Shown piece by piece: positions 17,076-25,763 of a stretch of 64,000 nucleotides of DNA (position 1 is the first letter of the stretch; each line of letters starts with the position of its first letter). Both the position numbers and the translations under genes were made by a program. Source of the DNA: Microbacterium sp. ACRRU (GTDB lineage Bacteria; Actinomycetota; Actinomycetes; Actinomycetales; Microbacteriaceae); contig NZ_JAKRNI010000001.1 of NCBI RefSeq assembly GCF_022346945.1, positions 186,001-250,000 on the forward strand. Direction: 5' to 3'. The notes under the pieces are model-generated. The model did no database searches, had not been told where the DNA came from, and was given only the letters and a program-made list of their open reading frames with translations.

Positions 17076-19157
17076 ATGACAGCGTCGCTGCCGCAGCCCC
17101 CTGAGTCCGCCTCCCCCCGGTCGGAGGACGATGGGGCGAGCCCCGACGTCGATCTTGGCCCGAAGCCCCGCACGACCGCGCCGCGCACACCCCGCCGGCC
17201 CGCCGGAACATCGGCGACGTCTGGGTCGCCCATGAATGCGGACTCGGATGCCGACACGGGCGATGAGCAGAAGGCGCAATCCGCGTCGCCCCGGAAGGCC
17301 GCGACGACATCCGCACCGCGTAGCCCACGCGCCGCGTCGGCCAAGAAACCCACGACCCCGCGCGCCACGGCCGAAAAGACGCCGGCCGCCTCGCGTGCGT
17401 CGGGTGAGAAGAAGCCTGCGACCCCTCGGGCATCGGGCGAGAAGAAGCCGGCGACGCCGCGTTCCACCGCGGCGAAGAAACCCGCGACCCCGCGGACTGG
17501 TGCAGCGAAGAAACCCGCGACGCCGCGGGCGACGGCCGCCAAGAAGCCGGCGACGCCGCGCACCGCCGGGGCGAACACGCCGCCGGTCGAACCCATCGAG
17601 GCCGAGACGACGCCGGTCGTGCCCGGGCCTCCGCCCCCGCTCCCCACCGACCTGGTCGTGCCTCCGCGTCCGCCGCTTCCCGTCCCGGCGGAGGCGTCGG
17701 ATGAAGCGCCCGCCGAGACCGAGGCGCCGGTGTCCGCCGTCGTCGACGCGCCGGTGCCCGCGTCGGCCGGTGGTGGCGACGATGCCGCCGCGCCGTCGCC
17801 GATCGCCGATCCCACCCCCTCTGATGTCGCCGTCGAAGAGCCGCCGGTGGAGGTGGCCGAGACCACAGGAGAACAGAGTCCGCGGAGCGTCGGTGAATCC
17901 ATACCCGAGAGGGATGCCGACCTCGTCGCGCCCGAAGTCGCGGATGCCGAAGCCGTCGAGGCTGCGCGCGCGGCTGCCGAACCCGTTGACGTCGACGTCG
18001 CAGACGCTGAACCCGGGGACGCTGAACCCGCGAACGCTGAACCCGCGAACGCTGAACCCGCGGAAGCCGAACCCGTTGAACCTGAGCCCGGGGAGACCGA
18101 GCTCGACGAGGTGGGATCGGAGGTCGACGAGCGCGCGGAGGACGGGTCGCTGGGGGCCGAGGCATCGGCCGATGTGCCCGCATCGCGTCAGGACGCCGTC
18201 GACAGCGAGTACCACGGCCACCCCGCTACGACGGAAGACCCCACCCCGGCGGACGTGGCGGTCGAAGCGTCCGCCGCGGCTGCGGTACCGGATTCCGAGG
18301 CGTCCGCCGACGGTGATCCGCGCGAGGCGTCGACCGATGACGCGGGGGCGACCACCGTCGACCACGCCGTGGACAAGGCGGCGGCAGACGACACCGACGT
18401 TCCGGCGCTGAGCCTGCGCAACGTCACGAAGACGTTCGGGGAGCTTCGCGCCGTGGACGGCGTCGACCTGACCGTCCCGGCGGGCTCGTTCTACGGGTTG
18501 GTGGGGCCGAACGGGGCCGGCAAGACCACGACCCTGTCGATCATCGCGGGTCTTCTGCGCTCGGATGCGGGGACGGTCGAGATCAACGGGGTCGACGCTG
18601 CGCGTCAGTCGCGCGTGGCGAAGAAGATGATCGGTGTGCTGCCCGACCGGCTCCGGACCTTCGACCGCCTGACCGGTCGTCAGCTCCTGTCGTACTACGG
18701 GGCGCTGCGCGGCCTTCCCGCCCCCGTCGTCGAGAGCCGCGCCGCCGATCTGGCTCGGGCGTTCGACCTCGTGGATGCGCTCGGTCGTCCGGTGTCGGAC
18801 TACTCCGCGGGAATGACGAAGAAGGTCATGCTCGCCGGTGCGATGATCCACTCGCCGCGTCTCCTCGTGCTCGACGAGCCGTTCGAAGCGGTCGACCCCG
18901 TGTCCAGCGCGGTGATCCTCGACATCCTGCGCGCTTACGTCGACCACGGCGGCACCGTGATCCTCTCCAGTCACGGCATGGAGCTCGTCGAGCGCGTGTG
19001 TTCGCGCGTCGCCGTCATCGTCTCGGGACAGGTGCTCGCGGAGGGCACCATCGACGAGGTGCGCGGAGAGTCGACGCTCGAGCAGCGTTTCCTCGAGCTC
19101 TCGGGCGGTCTGGGCGATGTGGAGGGACTCGAGTGGTTGCACACGTTCTCCGCCTGA
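17076..19157 (+). CDS. ABC transporter ATPase with a ~440-residue low-complexity N-terminal extension
   Basis: 693 residues. The ATPase domain (~445-680) is complete: Walker A GLVGPNGAGKTT (~478), a divergent signature DYSAGMTKKV (~575), Walker B LLVLDEPFEA (~597), and the switch His in SSHGMELV (~630). It resembles ABC-2-type exporters. Residues ~90-170 are basic, with at least five KKPATPR units spaced 8-11 residues apart, like histone-H1-type tails. Residues ~170-440 are acidic and Pro/Ala-rich, with NAEPA/DAEP tandem units. ABC ATPases of this class are normally ~230-300 residues. A coupled permease follows. Confidence 0.88.
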   Translation: MTASLPQPPESASPRSEDDGASPDVDLGPKPRTTAPRTPRRPAGTSATSGSPMNADSDADTGDEQKAQSASPRKAATTSAPRSPRAASAKKPTTPRATAEKTPAASRASGEKKPATPRASGEKKPATPRSTAAKKPATPRTGAAKKPATPRATAAKKPATPRTAGANTPPVEPIEAETTPVVPGPPPPLPTDLVVPPRPPLPVPAEASDEAPAETEAPVSAVVDAPVPASAGGGDDAAAPSPIADPTPSDVAVEEPPVEVAETTGEQSPRSVGESIPERDADLVAPEVADAEAVEAARAAAEPVDVDVADAEPGDAEPANAEPANAEPAEAEPVEPEPGETELDEVGSEVDERAEDGSLGAEASADVPASRQDAVDSEYHGHPATTEDPTPADVAVEASAAAAVPDSEASADGDPREASTDDAGATTVDHAVDKAAADDTDVPALSLRNVTKTFGELRAVDGVDLTVPAGSFYGLVGPNGAGKTTTLSIIAGLLRSDAGTVEINGVDAARQSRVAKKMIGVLPDRLRTFDRLTGRQLLSYYGALRGLPAPVVESRAADLARAFDLVDALGRPVSDYSAGMTKKVMLAGAMIHSPRLLVLDEPFEAVDPVSSAVILDILRAYVDHGGTVILSSHGMELVERVCSRVAVIVSGQVLAEGTIDEVRGESTLEQRFLELSGGLGDVEGLEWLHTFSA
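17390..17580 (+). repeat. Degenerate tandem repeat encoding KKPATPR units
   Basis: Imperfect 24-33-bp units with the core AAGAAACCCGCGACCCCGCG inside the ABC ATPase gene. They encode the basic part of its N-terminal tail. Confidence 0.75.
18001..18066 (+). repeat. Short tandem repeat encoding NAEPA units
   Basis: Consecutive near-identical 15-bp units (GCTGAACCCGCGAAC) in the acidic part of the same gene, prone to slippage. Confidence 0.8.
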
Positions 19158-20695
19158 GACTGGCGATGATGCTCGGTGCCCTCCGAGGGGACCGGGAGCA
19201 CGTGGTGCGGCGCGCCGTCGGGCTGTTCGTGCTGATCGCGGCGACCGTGTTCGCATCCATCAACCTGGCCGCCCTGGCGGACTCGGATCGTCTGACGACG
19301 GCTGTGGTCACGGTGCTCGCGGGTTCGGCGGTCACGCTCGGCTTCGCGCTCGCCCCTCCGATCACGGCATCCATCGACCCCCTCGACCCGCGTCGGTTCG
19401 CCGTGGTCGGGCCCGAGCCTCGCCCGCTCGCCGCGGCGCTCCTGCTGGCCGGGCTCCTCAGCGTGCCCGTCCTCGTCGTGCTGGTTCTGGCGATCACGCT
19501 GGCGGTCGCGTGGGTCGCGCAGGGTGCGGCGGTGTTCGCGAGCGTGGTGTCGATCGTTCTCGGCGTGGTCACGTGCGTTCTGCTGGCGCGGGTCAGCATG
19601 GCGTTGGGCGCCCTGGTGCGCCGCCCCCGGCAATCCCGGGAGCTGATCGGGGTCTACTTGATCGCTGTGCTCGTCGTCGTCGTTCCCGTCGGCATCTTCC
19701 TGGGGTCGCTGGAGTGGCGCGGCGTCGTCCCCACTCAGCTCGTGGGGGCTGCGGAAGTCCTCGCGTGGACGCCCGTCGGGGCCGCATGGAGCATTGCGTT
19801 GGCGCCGAGCGCAGGAGCCGCCGCCGGCAGCGTCGTCGTCGCCCTCGTGACCGTGGGCCTGCTCGCCCTGGCGTGGTTCGGGCTCGTGAAACGGTTGCTC
19901 ACGACCACGCCGCGCCCGGTGACGGTGCGCGAGCGAGCCGGCCTCGGCTGGTTCGCGATCCTGCCCGGGAGCCCCGGCGGCGCTGTCGCCGCACGCAGCC
20001 TGTCCTATTGGCTGCGTGATCGCCGGTACATCGTGAACGTCCTCGTGGTGCCGATCGCCGCGGTGTTCTGCATGCTGCCGCTGATCGTCGCCGGCGTCCC
20101 AATAGAGCTCGCGGTGCTGCTGCCGGCCCCGATCATCGCCCTCTTCCTCGGGTGGTTGCCCCACAACGATCTCGCGTACGACTCGACGGCCCTGTGGATG
20201 CACATCGCCAGCGGCGTACGCGGTGTGTCCGATCGGCTCGGACGGCTCGTTCCCGTCGTCCTCATCGCCCTTCCCCTTCTCGCTATCGCGGTTCCGCTCG
20301 CCGTCGCAGTGCACGGACGCTGGTCGTTCGCGCCCGCGCTCGTCGGCGTCTGCGCGGCGCTTTTCCTGTCGGGACTGGGACTGTCCAGCATCGCCTCGGT
20401 CGTTGCTCCGTACGCCGTATCGCGGCCGGGCGACAGCCCGTTCCAGCAGCCTCAGCGCACCGGCAGCGGCGGCGTCATGGCGCAGGGCCTCGTCATGGCG
20501 GGATCCGTGGTGGCGGCGGCGCCGGCGCTATGGTTCGCCTGGCAGGCGATCACCTCGGATGCGGCCGACGCTTTCCTCGCCCTGTGGATGGGGCTCGGTG
20601 CGGGAGCGCTCGTCTTCCTCGTCGGAGTCGCCGTCGGGGCCGTCGAGTTCGAACGCCGCGGCACACGTCTGATGGAGTTCGCCGAAGCGACGTGA
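19133..20695 (+). CDS. ABC-2-like transporter permease
   Basis: 520 residues with about a dozen hydrophobic segments spread over the whole length, for example LFVLIAATVFASINLAALA, VLVVLVLAITLAVAWVA and LIAVLVVVVPVGIFLGSL. No conserved catalytic motif. It is the membrane partner of the ATPase immediately upstream, with which its 5' end overlaps by 25 bp. I chose the GTG at 19133 because GGAGGG lies 6 nt upstream; ATG 19166 is the alternative. Substrate unknown; export of a drug, lipid or polymer is typical of the class. Confidence 0.82.
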   Translation: MVAHVLRLRLAMMLGALRGDREHVVRRAVGLFVLIAATVFASINLAALADSDRLTTAVVTVLAGSAVTLGFALAPPITASIDPLDPRRFAVVGPEPRPLAAALLLAGLLSVPVLVVLVLAITLAVAWVAQGAAVFASVVSIVLGVVTCVLLARVSMALGALVRRPRQSRELIGVYLIAVLVVVVPVGIFLGSLEWRGVVPTQLVGAAEVLAWTPVGAAWSIALAPSAGAAAGSVVVALVTVGLLALAWFGLVKRLLTTTPRPVTVRERAGLGWFAILPGSPGGAVAARSLSYWLRDRRYIVNVLVVPIAAVFCMLPLIVAGVPIELAVLLPAPIIALFLGWLPHNDLAYDSTALWMHIASGVRGVSDRLGRLVPVVLIALPLLAIAVPLAVAVHGRWSFAPALVGVCAALFLSGLGLSSIASVVAPYAVSRPGDSPFQQPQRTGSGGVMAQGLVMAGSVVAAAPALWFAWQAITSDAADAFLALWMGLGAGALVFLVGVAVGAVEFERRGTRLMEFAEAT

Positions 20696-20761
20696 CAGGG
20701 CGCGCATCGCGGTAAGCCGGCCACGGACGGTGCGAACCGTCCCGAGGCTGCGGTCCGCGGC

Positions 20762-20767
20762 TACACT
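20762..20767 (+). promoter_or_regulatory. -10 box for the DUF3039 gene
   Basis: TACACT, 8-nt gap to ATG 20776; leaderless or nearly so. Confidence 0.4.
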
Positions 20768-20775
20768 GGCAGACC

Positions 20776-21042
20776 ATGAGCACGCCTCTCGACCGACCCG
20801 ACAGCGGGGGTCTCGCGACCCTGGATCGTGAGCTCGAAGAGCTCATCCGCGAGGAGAACATCGAGCCGGGTGATCACGAGCGTTTCTCGCACTACGTGAA
20901 GAAGGACAAGATCCTCGAGTCGGCCATCACGGGCAAGCCGGTGCGTGCCCTGTGCGGCAAGAAGTGGACGCCGGGCCGCGACCCCGAGAAGTTCCCGGTG
21001 TGCCCGCAGTGCAAAGAGATCTACGAATCGCTCAACGGCTGA
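20776..21042 (+). CDS. DUF3039 protein (small zinc-ribbon-like)
   Basis: 88 residues. The second half holds HYVKKDKILESAITGKPVRA, then LCGKKW and PVCPQCKEIY, giving three cysteines in the pattern C-x(16)-C-x(2)-C with a preceding His. This suits a small zinc-binding fold and matches the DUF3039 family, widespread in actinobacteria and of unknown function. The first 35 residues are acidic. Single gene with its own promoter, convergent with the pncB-type gene. Confidence 0.85.
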   Translation: MSTPLDRPDSGGLATLDRELEELIREENIEPGDHERFSHYVKKDKILESAITGKPVRALCGKKWTPGRDPEKFPVCPQCKEIYESLNG

Positions 21043-21096
21043 TCAACCGGATGGGCGCGTCCCGCTGATCCTCGGCCCGCCTCCCGCTGGTGTCCG

Positions 21097-22419
21097 TCAG
21101 AGCTCGCGGTACTCGGTGGGCAACGCGGGTTCGGACTTGCTGAGGGCGAGCGCCCGCACGGGCAGTTCCTCGCGAACGCGCGCGTGATGCGCCCGGGCCG
21201 TCGCGACGCCTGCGGGCCCGAGCGCCGCGGCATCCGGTTCCCCATCGACGACCAACGGCACCTGCAGTGGCCGGGCGCCGGGGAACTGCGCGGCGGTGGC
21301 GAGTTCTTCGAATCCGTCGCTGACGGCGATGAGCTCGCTGGTCGCCGTCCCGCTGTCGAGCGTGCGGAACGCCGCCTTTCGACCGCCGTGCGACGCTTTC
21401 TGCGCCGAGGCCTTCGCCACCGGCACCCATGACCCGTCCTCCGCGGCGCGGGCGACCAGCTTGAACACGAGGCCGGCGGTGGGTGCGCCCGAACCGGTGA
21501 CCACCGAAGTTCCCACGCCGTAGCTGTCGACGGGGGAGGCCGCGAGGGCGGCGATGGCGTACTCGTCGAGATCGCTGGTCACGGTGATGCGCGTGTCCGT
21601 GGCGCCGAGCTCGTCGAGGAGCGCGCGCACCTCACCGGCGACGATGGGGAGGTCGCCCGAGTCGATGCGAACACCGCCCAGCCCCGTTCCCGCCACCCGG
21701 ATGGCCGTGCGGACGCCCTCGCGGATGTCGTACGTGTCGATCAGGAGGGTCGTGTCGGTTCCCAGGGCGTCGATCTGCGAGCGGAACGCCGCCTCTTCGC
21801 TGTCGTGCAGCAGCGTCCAGGCGTGTGCCGCGGTGCCCATGGTCGGCACGCCCCAGCGACGCCCCGCCTCGAGGTTGCTCGTCGCCGCGAAGCCCGCGAT
21901 GTAGGCGGCGCGCGCGGCAGCGACGGCGGCCTCCTCGCTCGCACGACGCGACCCCATTTCCGCCAAGGGACGGTCGCCCGCGGCCACACTCATCCGCGCC
22001 GCGGCGGTGGCGACGGCGGAATCGAAGTTGAGAACGCTGAGCGCGAGGGTCTCCAGCACGACGGCTTCCGCGAAGGTTCCCTCGATCGTCAGCAACGGCG
22101 AGCCCGGGAAGTAGATCTCGCCCTCGCGATAGCCGCTGATCGAGCCCGTGAAGCGGTATCCGGCGAGGAAGTCGAGGGTGGTGGCATCCACGATCCGGTT
22201 GTCGCGCAGGAACCGCAGCTCCTCGTCGCCGAATCGGAAGTCGCGGATGGCGTCCAGGAGCCGCCCGGTGCCCGCGACGACGCCGAAGCGGCGGCCGCCG
22301 GAGAGGCGCCGTCCGAACACTTCGAACACGCATCGGCGATGCGCCGTGCCGTCGCGGAGCCCGGCATCGAGCATCGTGAGTTCGTAGCGATCGGTGTGCA
22401 GGGCCGTGCTGCGCGTCAT
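21097..22419 (-). CDS. pncB: Nicotinate phosphoribosyltransferase
   Basis: 440 residues; makes nicotinate mononucleotide from nicotinate and PRPP in the NAD salvage (Preiss-Handler) pathway. Family marks: [13 protein letters not shown] at the N-terminus, a [20 protein letters not shown] strand (~30-50), the catalytic-region His of [18 protein letters not shown] (~205), IDTYD (~238), and IRIDSGDL-like [12 protein letters not shown] (~262) binding the phosphoribosyl group. A leaderless -10 box lies 6 nt before the ATG. Divergent from murI. Confidence 0.92.
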   Translation of the reverse strand: MTRSTALHTDRYELTMLDAGLRDGTAHRRCVFEVFGRRLSGGRRFGVVAGTGRLLDAIRDFRFGDEELRFLRDNRIVDATTLDFLAGYRFTGSISGYREGEIYFPGSPLLTIEGTFAEAVVLETLALSVLNFDSAVATAAARMSVAAGDRPLAEMGSRRASEEAAVAAARAAYIAGFAATSNLEAGRRWGVPTMGTAAHAWTLLHDSEEAAFRSQIDALGTDTTLLIDTYDIREGVRTAIRVAGTGLGGVRIDSGDLPIVAGEVRALLDELGATDTRITVTSDLDEYAIAALAASPVDSYGVGTSVVTGSGAPTAGLVFKLVARAAEDGSWVPVAKASAQKASHGGRKAAFRTLDSGTATSELIAVSDGFEELATAAQFPGARPLQVPLVVDGEPDAAALGPAGVATARAHHARVREELPVRALALSKSEPALPTEYREL

Positions 22420-22425
22420 TTCGCC

Positions 22426-22431
22426 AGCCTA
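22426..22431 (-). promoter_or_regulatory. Leaderless -10 box for pncB
   Basis: TAGGCT on the minus strand, 6-nt gap to ATG 22419. Confidence 0.5.
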
Positions 22432-22533
22432 TTGCGACGGGGTGGTGTCGCCCGGACGCGTTGACAGCGAGGGAGCGCACCGCCCCACGGCGTGCATCGA
22501 GAACGGGTCGCGGGGCCGCGCCGGGCCCACCGG

Positions 22534-22539
22534 TAGGCT
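22534..22539 (+). promoter_or_regulatory. -10 box for murI
   Basis: TAGGCT, 8-nt gap to ATG 22548; no Shine-Dalgarno in between. Confidence 0.5.
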
Positions 22540-22547
22540 GGATGCCT

Positions 22548-23366
22548 ATGAACGACGCGCCGATCGGGATCTTCGACTCGGGAGTCGGCGGGCTCACCGT
22601 CGCCCGTGCGGTGTCGGCGCAGCTTCCGCGGGAGTCGATCCTGTACATCGGCGACACGGCCCGCTCGCCGTACGGCCCGAAACCCATCGCCGACGTGCGG
22701 CGCTACGCGCTCGAGGTCCTCGACACGCTCGTCGACCAGGGCGTGAAGATGCTCGTCATCGCCTGCAACACCGCGTCGGCGGCCATGCTGCGCGACGCCC
22801 GCGAGCGGTACGACGTCCCGGTCGTCGAGGTCATCGGGCCGGCGGTCCGAACGGCGATGTCGACGACGCGCAACGGGCGGATCGGTGTCATCGGCACCGC
22901 CGGCACGATCGGGTCACGCGCGTACCAGGACATGCTCGAGGTCAACGAGCGCCTCACGGTATTCGCGCAGGCGTGCCCGCGGTTCGTCGAGTTCGTCGAA
23001 GCGGGGGTCACCGACTCGCCCGAGGTCCTCGCGGTCGCGGAGGAGTACCTCGCCCCGCTGCGTGAGGCCGGTGTCGACACGCTCGTGCTCGGCTGCACGC
23101 ACTATCCGTTCCTCGAGGGCGCCATCAGCTACGTCATGGGTCCCGAAGTGAGTCTGGTCTCCAGCGACAGCGAGACCGCGAAAGACGTGTACCGCCAGCT
23201 CGTCTCCGGCGATCTGCTCGCCGGCCCGGATGCCGTCACCGCCCACCGTTACGAGGCCACGGGCGACTCCGCCGACGATTTCCTGCGGCTGGCCCACCGT
23301 CTGATGGGCCGCGAGGTCCGCGAAGTCCAGCTGGTGCAGACCGGCGCCATCGATCTGCCGCGGTGA
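22548..23366 (+). CDS. murI: Glutamate racemase
   Basis: 272 residues; converts L- to D-glutamate for peptidoglycan. The two-cysteine mechanism is visible: [15 protein letters not shown] (Asp10-Ser11), Cys73 in [11 protein letters not shown], a second Cys in [11 protein letters not shown] (~183) with the adjacent His. The start is ATG 22548, right after a TAGGCT box; the longer ORF has no support. First gene of murI-rph-rdgB, a common actinobacterial arrangement. Confidence 0.95.
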   Translation: MNDAPIGIFDSGVGGLTVARAVSAQLPRESILYIGDTARSPYGPKPIADVRRYALEVLDTLVDQGVKMLVIACNTASAAMLRDARERYDVPVVEVIGPAVRTAMSTTRNGRIGVIGTAGTIGSRAYQDMLEVNERLTVFAQACPRFVEFVEAGVTDSPEVLAVAEEYLAPLREAGVDTLVLGCTHYPFLEGAISYVMGPEVSLVSSDSETAKDVYRQLVSGDLLAGPDAVTAHRYEATGDSADDFLRLAHRLMGREVREVQLVQTGAIDLPR

Positions 23367-23398
23367 GCCGCGGCATCCCATCCGTCCCGAGGAGGACC

Positions 23399-24130
23399 AT
23401 GACCGACACCCGCACCGACGGCCGCGCCGTCGACGAGCTGCGTCCCGTCACGATCGAGCGGGGGTGGTCGGCGCACGCGGAAGGCTCGGCGCTCATCACC
23501 TTCGGCGGCACCAAGGTGCTGTGCACCGCGTCGTTCACCAACGGCGTTCCTCGCTGGCTCACCGGCAAGGGCAAGGGATGGGTCACGGCCGAGTACGCGA
23601 TGCTGCCGCGAGCGACCAACAGCCGCAACGACCGCGAGAGCATCAAGGGCAAAGTCGGCGGGCGGACGCACGAGATCTCGCGTCTCATCGGCCGGGCTCT
23701 GCGCGCGGTCGTCGACACCAAGGCGCTCGGAGAGAACACCATCGTCATCGACTGCGACGTTCTGCAGGCCGACGGCGGCACCCGAACCGCGGCGATCACG
23801 GGTGCGTACGTCGCCCTCGCGGATGCCATCGCCTGGGGGCGGCAGAAGAAGTTCATCGCGCAGCGCTCCGAGGTGCTCATCGACTCGGTGTCGGCCGTCT
23901 CGGTCGGCATCATCGACGGCACCCCGATGCTCGACCTCGCCTACGTCGAGGACGTGCGCGCCGAGACCGACATGAACGTCGTGGTCACCGGCCGCGGGCT
24001 GTTCGTGGAGGTGCAGGGCACCGCCGAGGGCGCGCCGTTCGACAAGCGCGAGCTCGACCAGCTGCTCGAGCTCGGCGTGAACGGCTGCGCGCAGCTGAGG
24101 GACCTGCAGACCGCGGCGCTGAGCGACTGA
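23399..24130 (+). CDS. rph: Ribonuclease PH
   Basis: 243 residues; phosphorolytic 3'-5' exoribonuclease that trims tRNA precursors. Recognised by the start [18 protein letters not shown], the RNA-binding [18 protein letters not shown] (~60-80), and [10 protein letters not shown]; the phosphate-binding block lies in [20 protein letters not shown]. The start is ATG 23399 with GAGGAGG 5 nt upstream; the ATG at 23363 lacks one. One base separates its stop from rdgB. Confidence 0.95.
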   Translation: MTDTRTDGRAVDELRPVTIERGWSAHAEGSALITFGGTKVLCTASFTNGVPRWLTGKGKGWVTAEYAMLPRATNSRNDRESIKGKVGGRTHEISRLIGRALRAVVDTKALGENTIVIDCDVLQADGGTRTAAITGAYVALADAIAWGRQKKFIAQRSEVLIDSVSAVSVGIIDGTPMLDLAYVEDVRAETDMNVVVTGRGLFVEVQGTAEGAPFDKRELDQLLELGVNGCAQLRDLQTAALSD

Positions 24131-24131
24131 C

Positions 24132-24728
24132 ATGCCACGCGTCGTTTTGGCCACGCACAACCCGCACAAGGTCGAGGAGTTCCAGGCGATCGTCGCCGCC
24201 ACCCGCCCCGACCTCGAGGTCGTCGGCTACGACGGCCCCGAGCCGGTCGAAGACGGCGTGACCTTCGCCGCGAACGCGCTGATCAAGGCGCGCGCGGCCG
24301 CTGCCCACACGGGGCTTCCGGCGCTCGCCGACGACTCCGGTATCGCCGTGGACGTGCTCGGGGGATCCCCCGGGGTGTTCTCGGCGTATTGGGCAGGGCA
24401 CCGCAAGGATGCGACGGCGAACCTCGAGCTCCTGCTCGACCAGCTCTCGGATGTTGCCGACCCGCACCGTACGGCCCAGTTCGTCTCCGTCATCGCGCTC
24501 GTGCGTCCCGACGGCACCGAGGACACCGTCGAGGGCCGGTGGCCCGGCCGCCTCGCGGCCGCCCCGGCCGGGCCCGGGGGATTCGGATACGACCCGATCT
24601 TCATTCCCGACGGGCAGGACGCGGCCGCCGAGCGGACGGTGGGCGAGTGGTCCGCGGAGGAGAAGAACACGCATTCCCATCGCGCGCGGGCTTTCCGCAA
24701 CCTGGTCCCGCTCCTGCGAACCCTCTGA
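24132..24728 (+). CDS. rdgB: Non-canonical purine NTP pyrophosphatase (RdgB/HAM1)
   Basis: 198 residues; hydrolyses dITP, XTP and ITP to monophosphates to keep damaged purines out of nucleic acid. Family motifs: LATHNPHKVEEF at the start, FAANALIKARAAA (~50), LADDSGIAVDVLGG (~68-80, metal-binding Asp), and GPGGFGYDPIFIPDG (~150). Third gene of the murI operon, starting one base after the rph stop. Confidence 0.95.
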   Translation: MPRVVLATHNPHKVEEFQAIVAATRPDLEVVGYDGPEPVEDGVTFAANALIKARAAAAHTGLPALADDSGIAVDVLGGSPGVFSAYWAGHRKDATANLELLLDQLSDVADPHRTAQFVSVIALVRPDGTEDTVEGRWPGRLAAAPAGPGGFGYDPIFIPDGQDAAAERTVGEWSAEEKNTHSHRARAFRNLVPLLRTL

Positions 24729-24825
24729 CGTCGGCGCCGTGCGAGGGATCCCGGTGACCGCGGAAGCGATATCCGGTCTCATTCCCGAGTTGCTCCGACC
24801 GGGGTTTCCGGTCGCTTCGCGGTCG

Positions 24826-24831
24826 TAGCCT
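24826..24831 (+). promoter_or_regulatory. Leaderless -10 box for the CDF transporter
   Basis: TAGCCT, 6-nt gap to ATG 24838. Confidence 0.5.
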
Positions 24832-24837
24832 GGGCTC

Positions 24838-25755
24838 ATGCACGACCACGCGCCCGTCCGCGGCATCCGGGACGTCGGTCATCGGCGCCTGCTCGCCACG
24901 GCGTTGAGCCTGACGACGGTGGTCATGGTCGTGCAGATCGTGGGTGCGATCCTCACCGGGTCTCTCGCTCTGCTGGCCGATGCCGCGCACATGTTCACCG
25001 ACGCCGCGGCCCTCGTCGTCGCGCTCATCGCCACGGCGATCGCCGCGCGTCCCGCGGACGACCGGCGCACCTTCGGGTACCAGCGCGCCGAGGTCCTCGG
25101 GGCCCTGGTGAACGGCGTCGTCCTGATCGCGCTGAGCGTCTGGGTCGCGGTCGAGGCCGTGCAACGGTTGCTGCGGCCGGAAGCTCCCGAGGTGCAGGGC
25201 GGTCTCATGCTCGTCGTCGCCGTCGGAGGGCTCGTCGCCAACGCCGTGTCGATGTGGCTGCTGAGCCGGGCGCAGAAGCGCAACATCAACGTCCGGGGCG
25301 CGTATCTCGAGGTGCTCGGTGATCTCGTCGGGTCGGCCGCGGTGATCGTGGCTGCCGTCGTCATCGTCACGACCGGATGGGCGCAAGCGGATGCCGTCGC
25401 GTCGCTGTTCATCGCGATCCTCATCGTGCCGCGCGCGATCGGACTGCTGCGCGAGGTCATGGCCGTCCTGACCGAAAGCGCCCCGGTGGGGGTGCAGGTG
25501 GCGGAGATTCGGCGCCACCTCCGCGAGGCCGACGGGGTCGTGGACGTGCACGACGTGCACGTGTGGCAGCTCACGCGCGGTGCGCCGGTGTTCAGCGCGC
25601 ACGTCGTCGTCGAGGACGCAGCGATGGCCGACGGACGCGCCGCACGGATCCTCGCGTCGCTTCGGGGATGCCTCGCCGACCACTTCGACGTCGACCATTC
25701 GACGTTCCAGCTCGAACCCGCCGGGCACGTGGAGCATGACGCGCAGCACGCGTGA
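24838..25755 (+). CDS. Cation diffusion facilitator (CzcD/ZitB-like Zn2+ exporter)
   Basis: 305 residues with six membrane helices and a cytoplasmic C-terminal domain. The metal site is visible in helix II (LLADAAHMFTDAAALVVALI: His and Asp residues) and in helix V (LEVLGDLVGSAAVIVAAVVI). The short HDHAPVRGIRDVGHRR head is His-containing, as in zinc exporters. The last ~90 residues form the CDF cytoplasmic domain, with VHDVHVWQLT. Exports Zn2+ or a related ion in exchange for H+. Convergent with ligD. Confidence 0.92.
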   Translation: MHDHAPVRGIRDVGHRRLLATALSLTTVVMVVQIVGAILTGSLALLADAAHMFTDAAALVVALIATAIAARPADDRRTFGYQRAEVLGALVNGVVLIALSVWVAVEAVQRLLRPEAPEVQGGLMLVVAVGGLVANAVSMWLLSRAQKRNINVRGAYLEVLGDLVGSAAVIVAAVVIVTTGWAQADAVASLFIAILIVPRAIGLLREVMAVLTESAPVGVQVAEIRRHLREADGVVDVHDVHVWQLTRGAPVFSAHVVVEDAAMADGRAARILASLRGCLADHFDVDHSTFQLEPAGHVEHDAQHA

Positions 25756-25763
25756 CGCGCGTC

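Noticed and set aside
16905-19256. 783-codon open frame on the minus strand
   Set aside because: It is antisense to the ABC ATPase gene. Repeats and the GC-rich third position keep it open; the product is Arg/Gly-rich and unlike any family.
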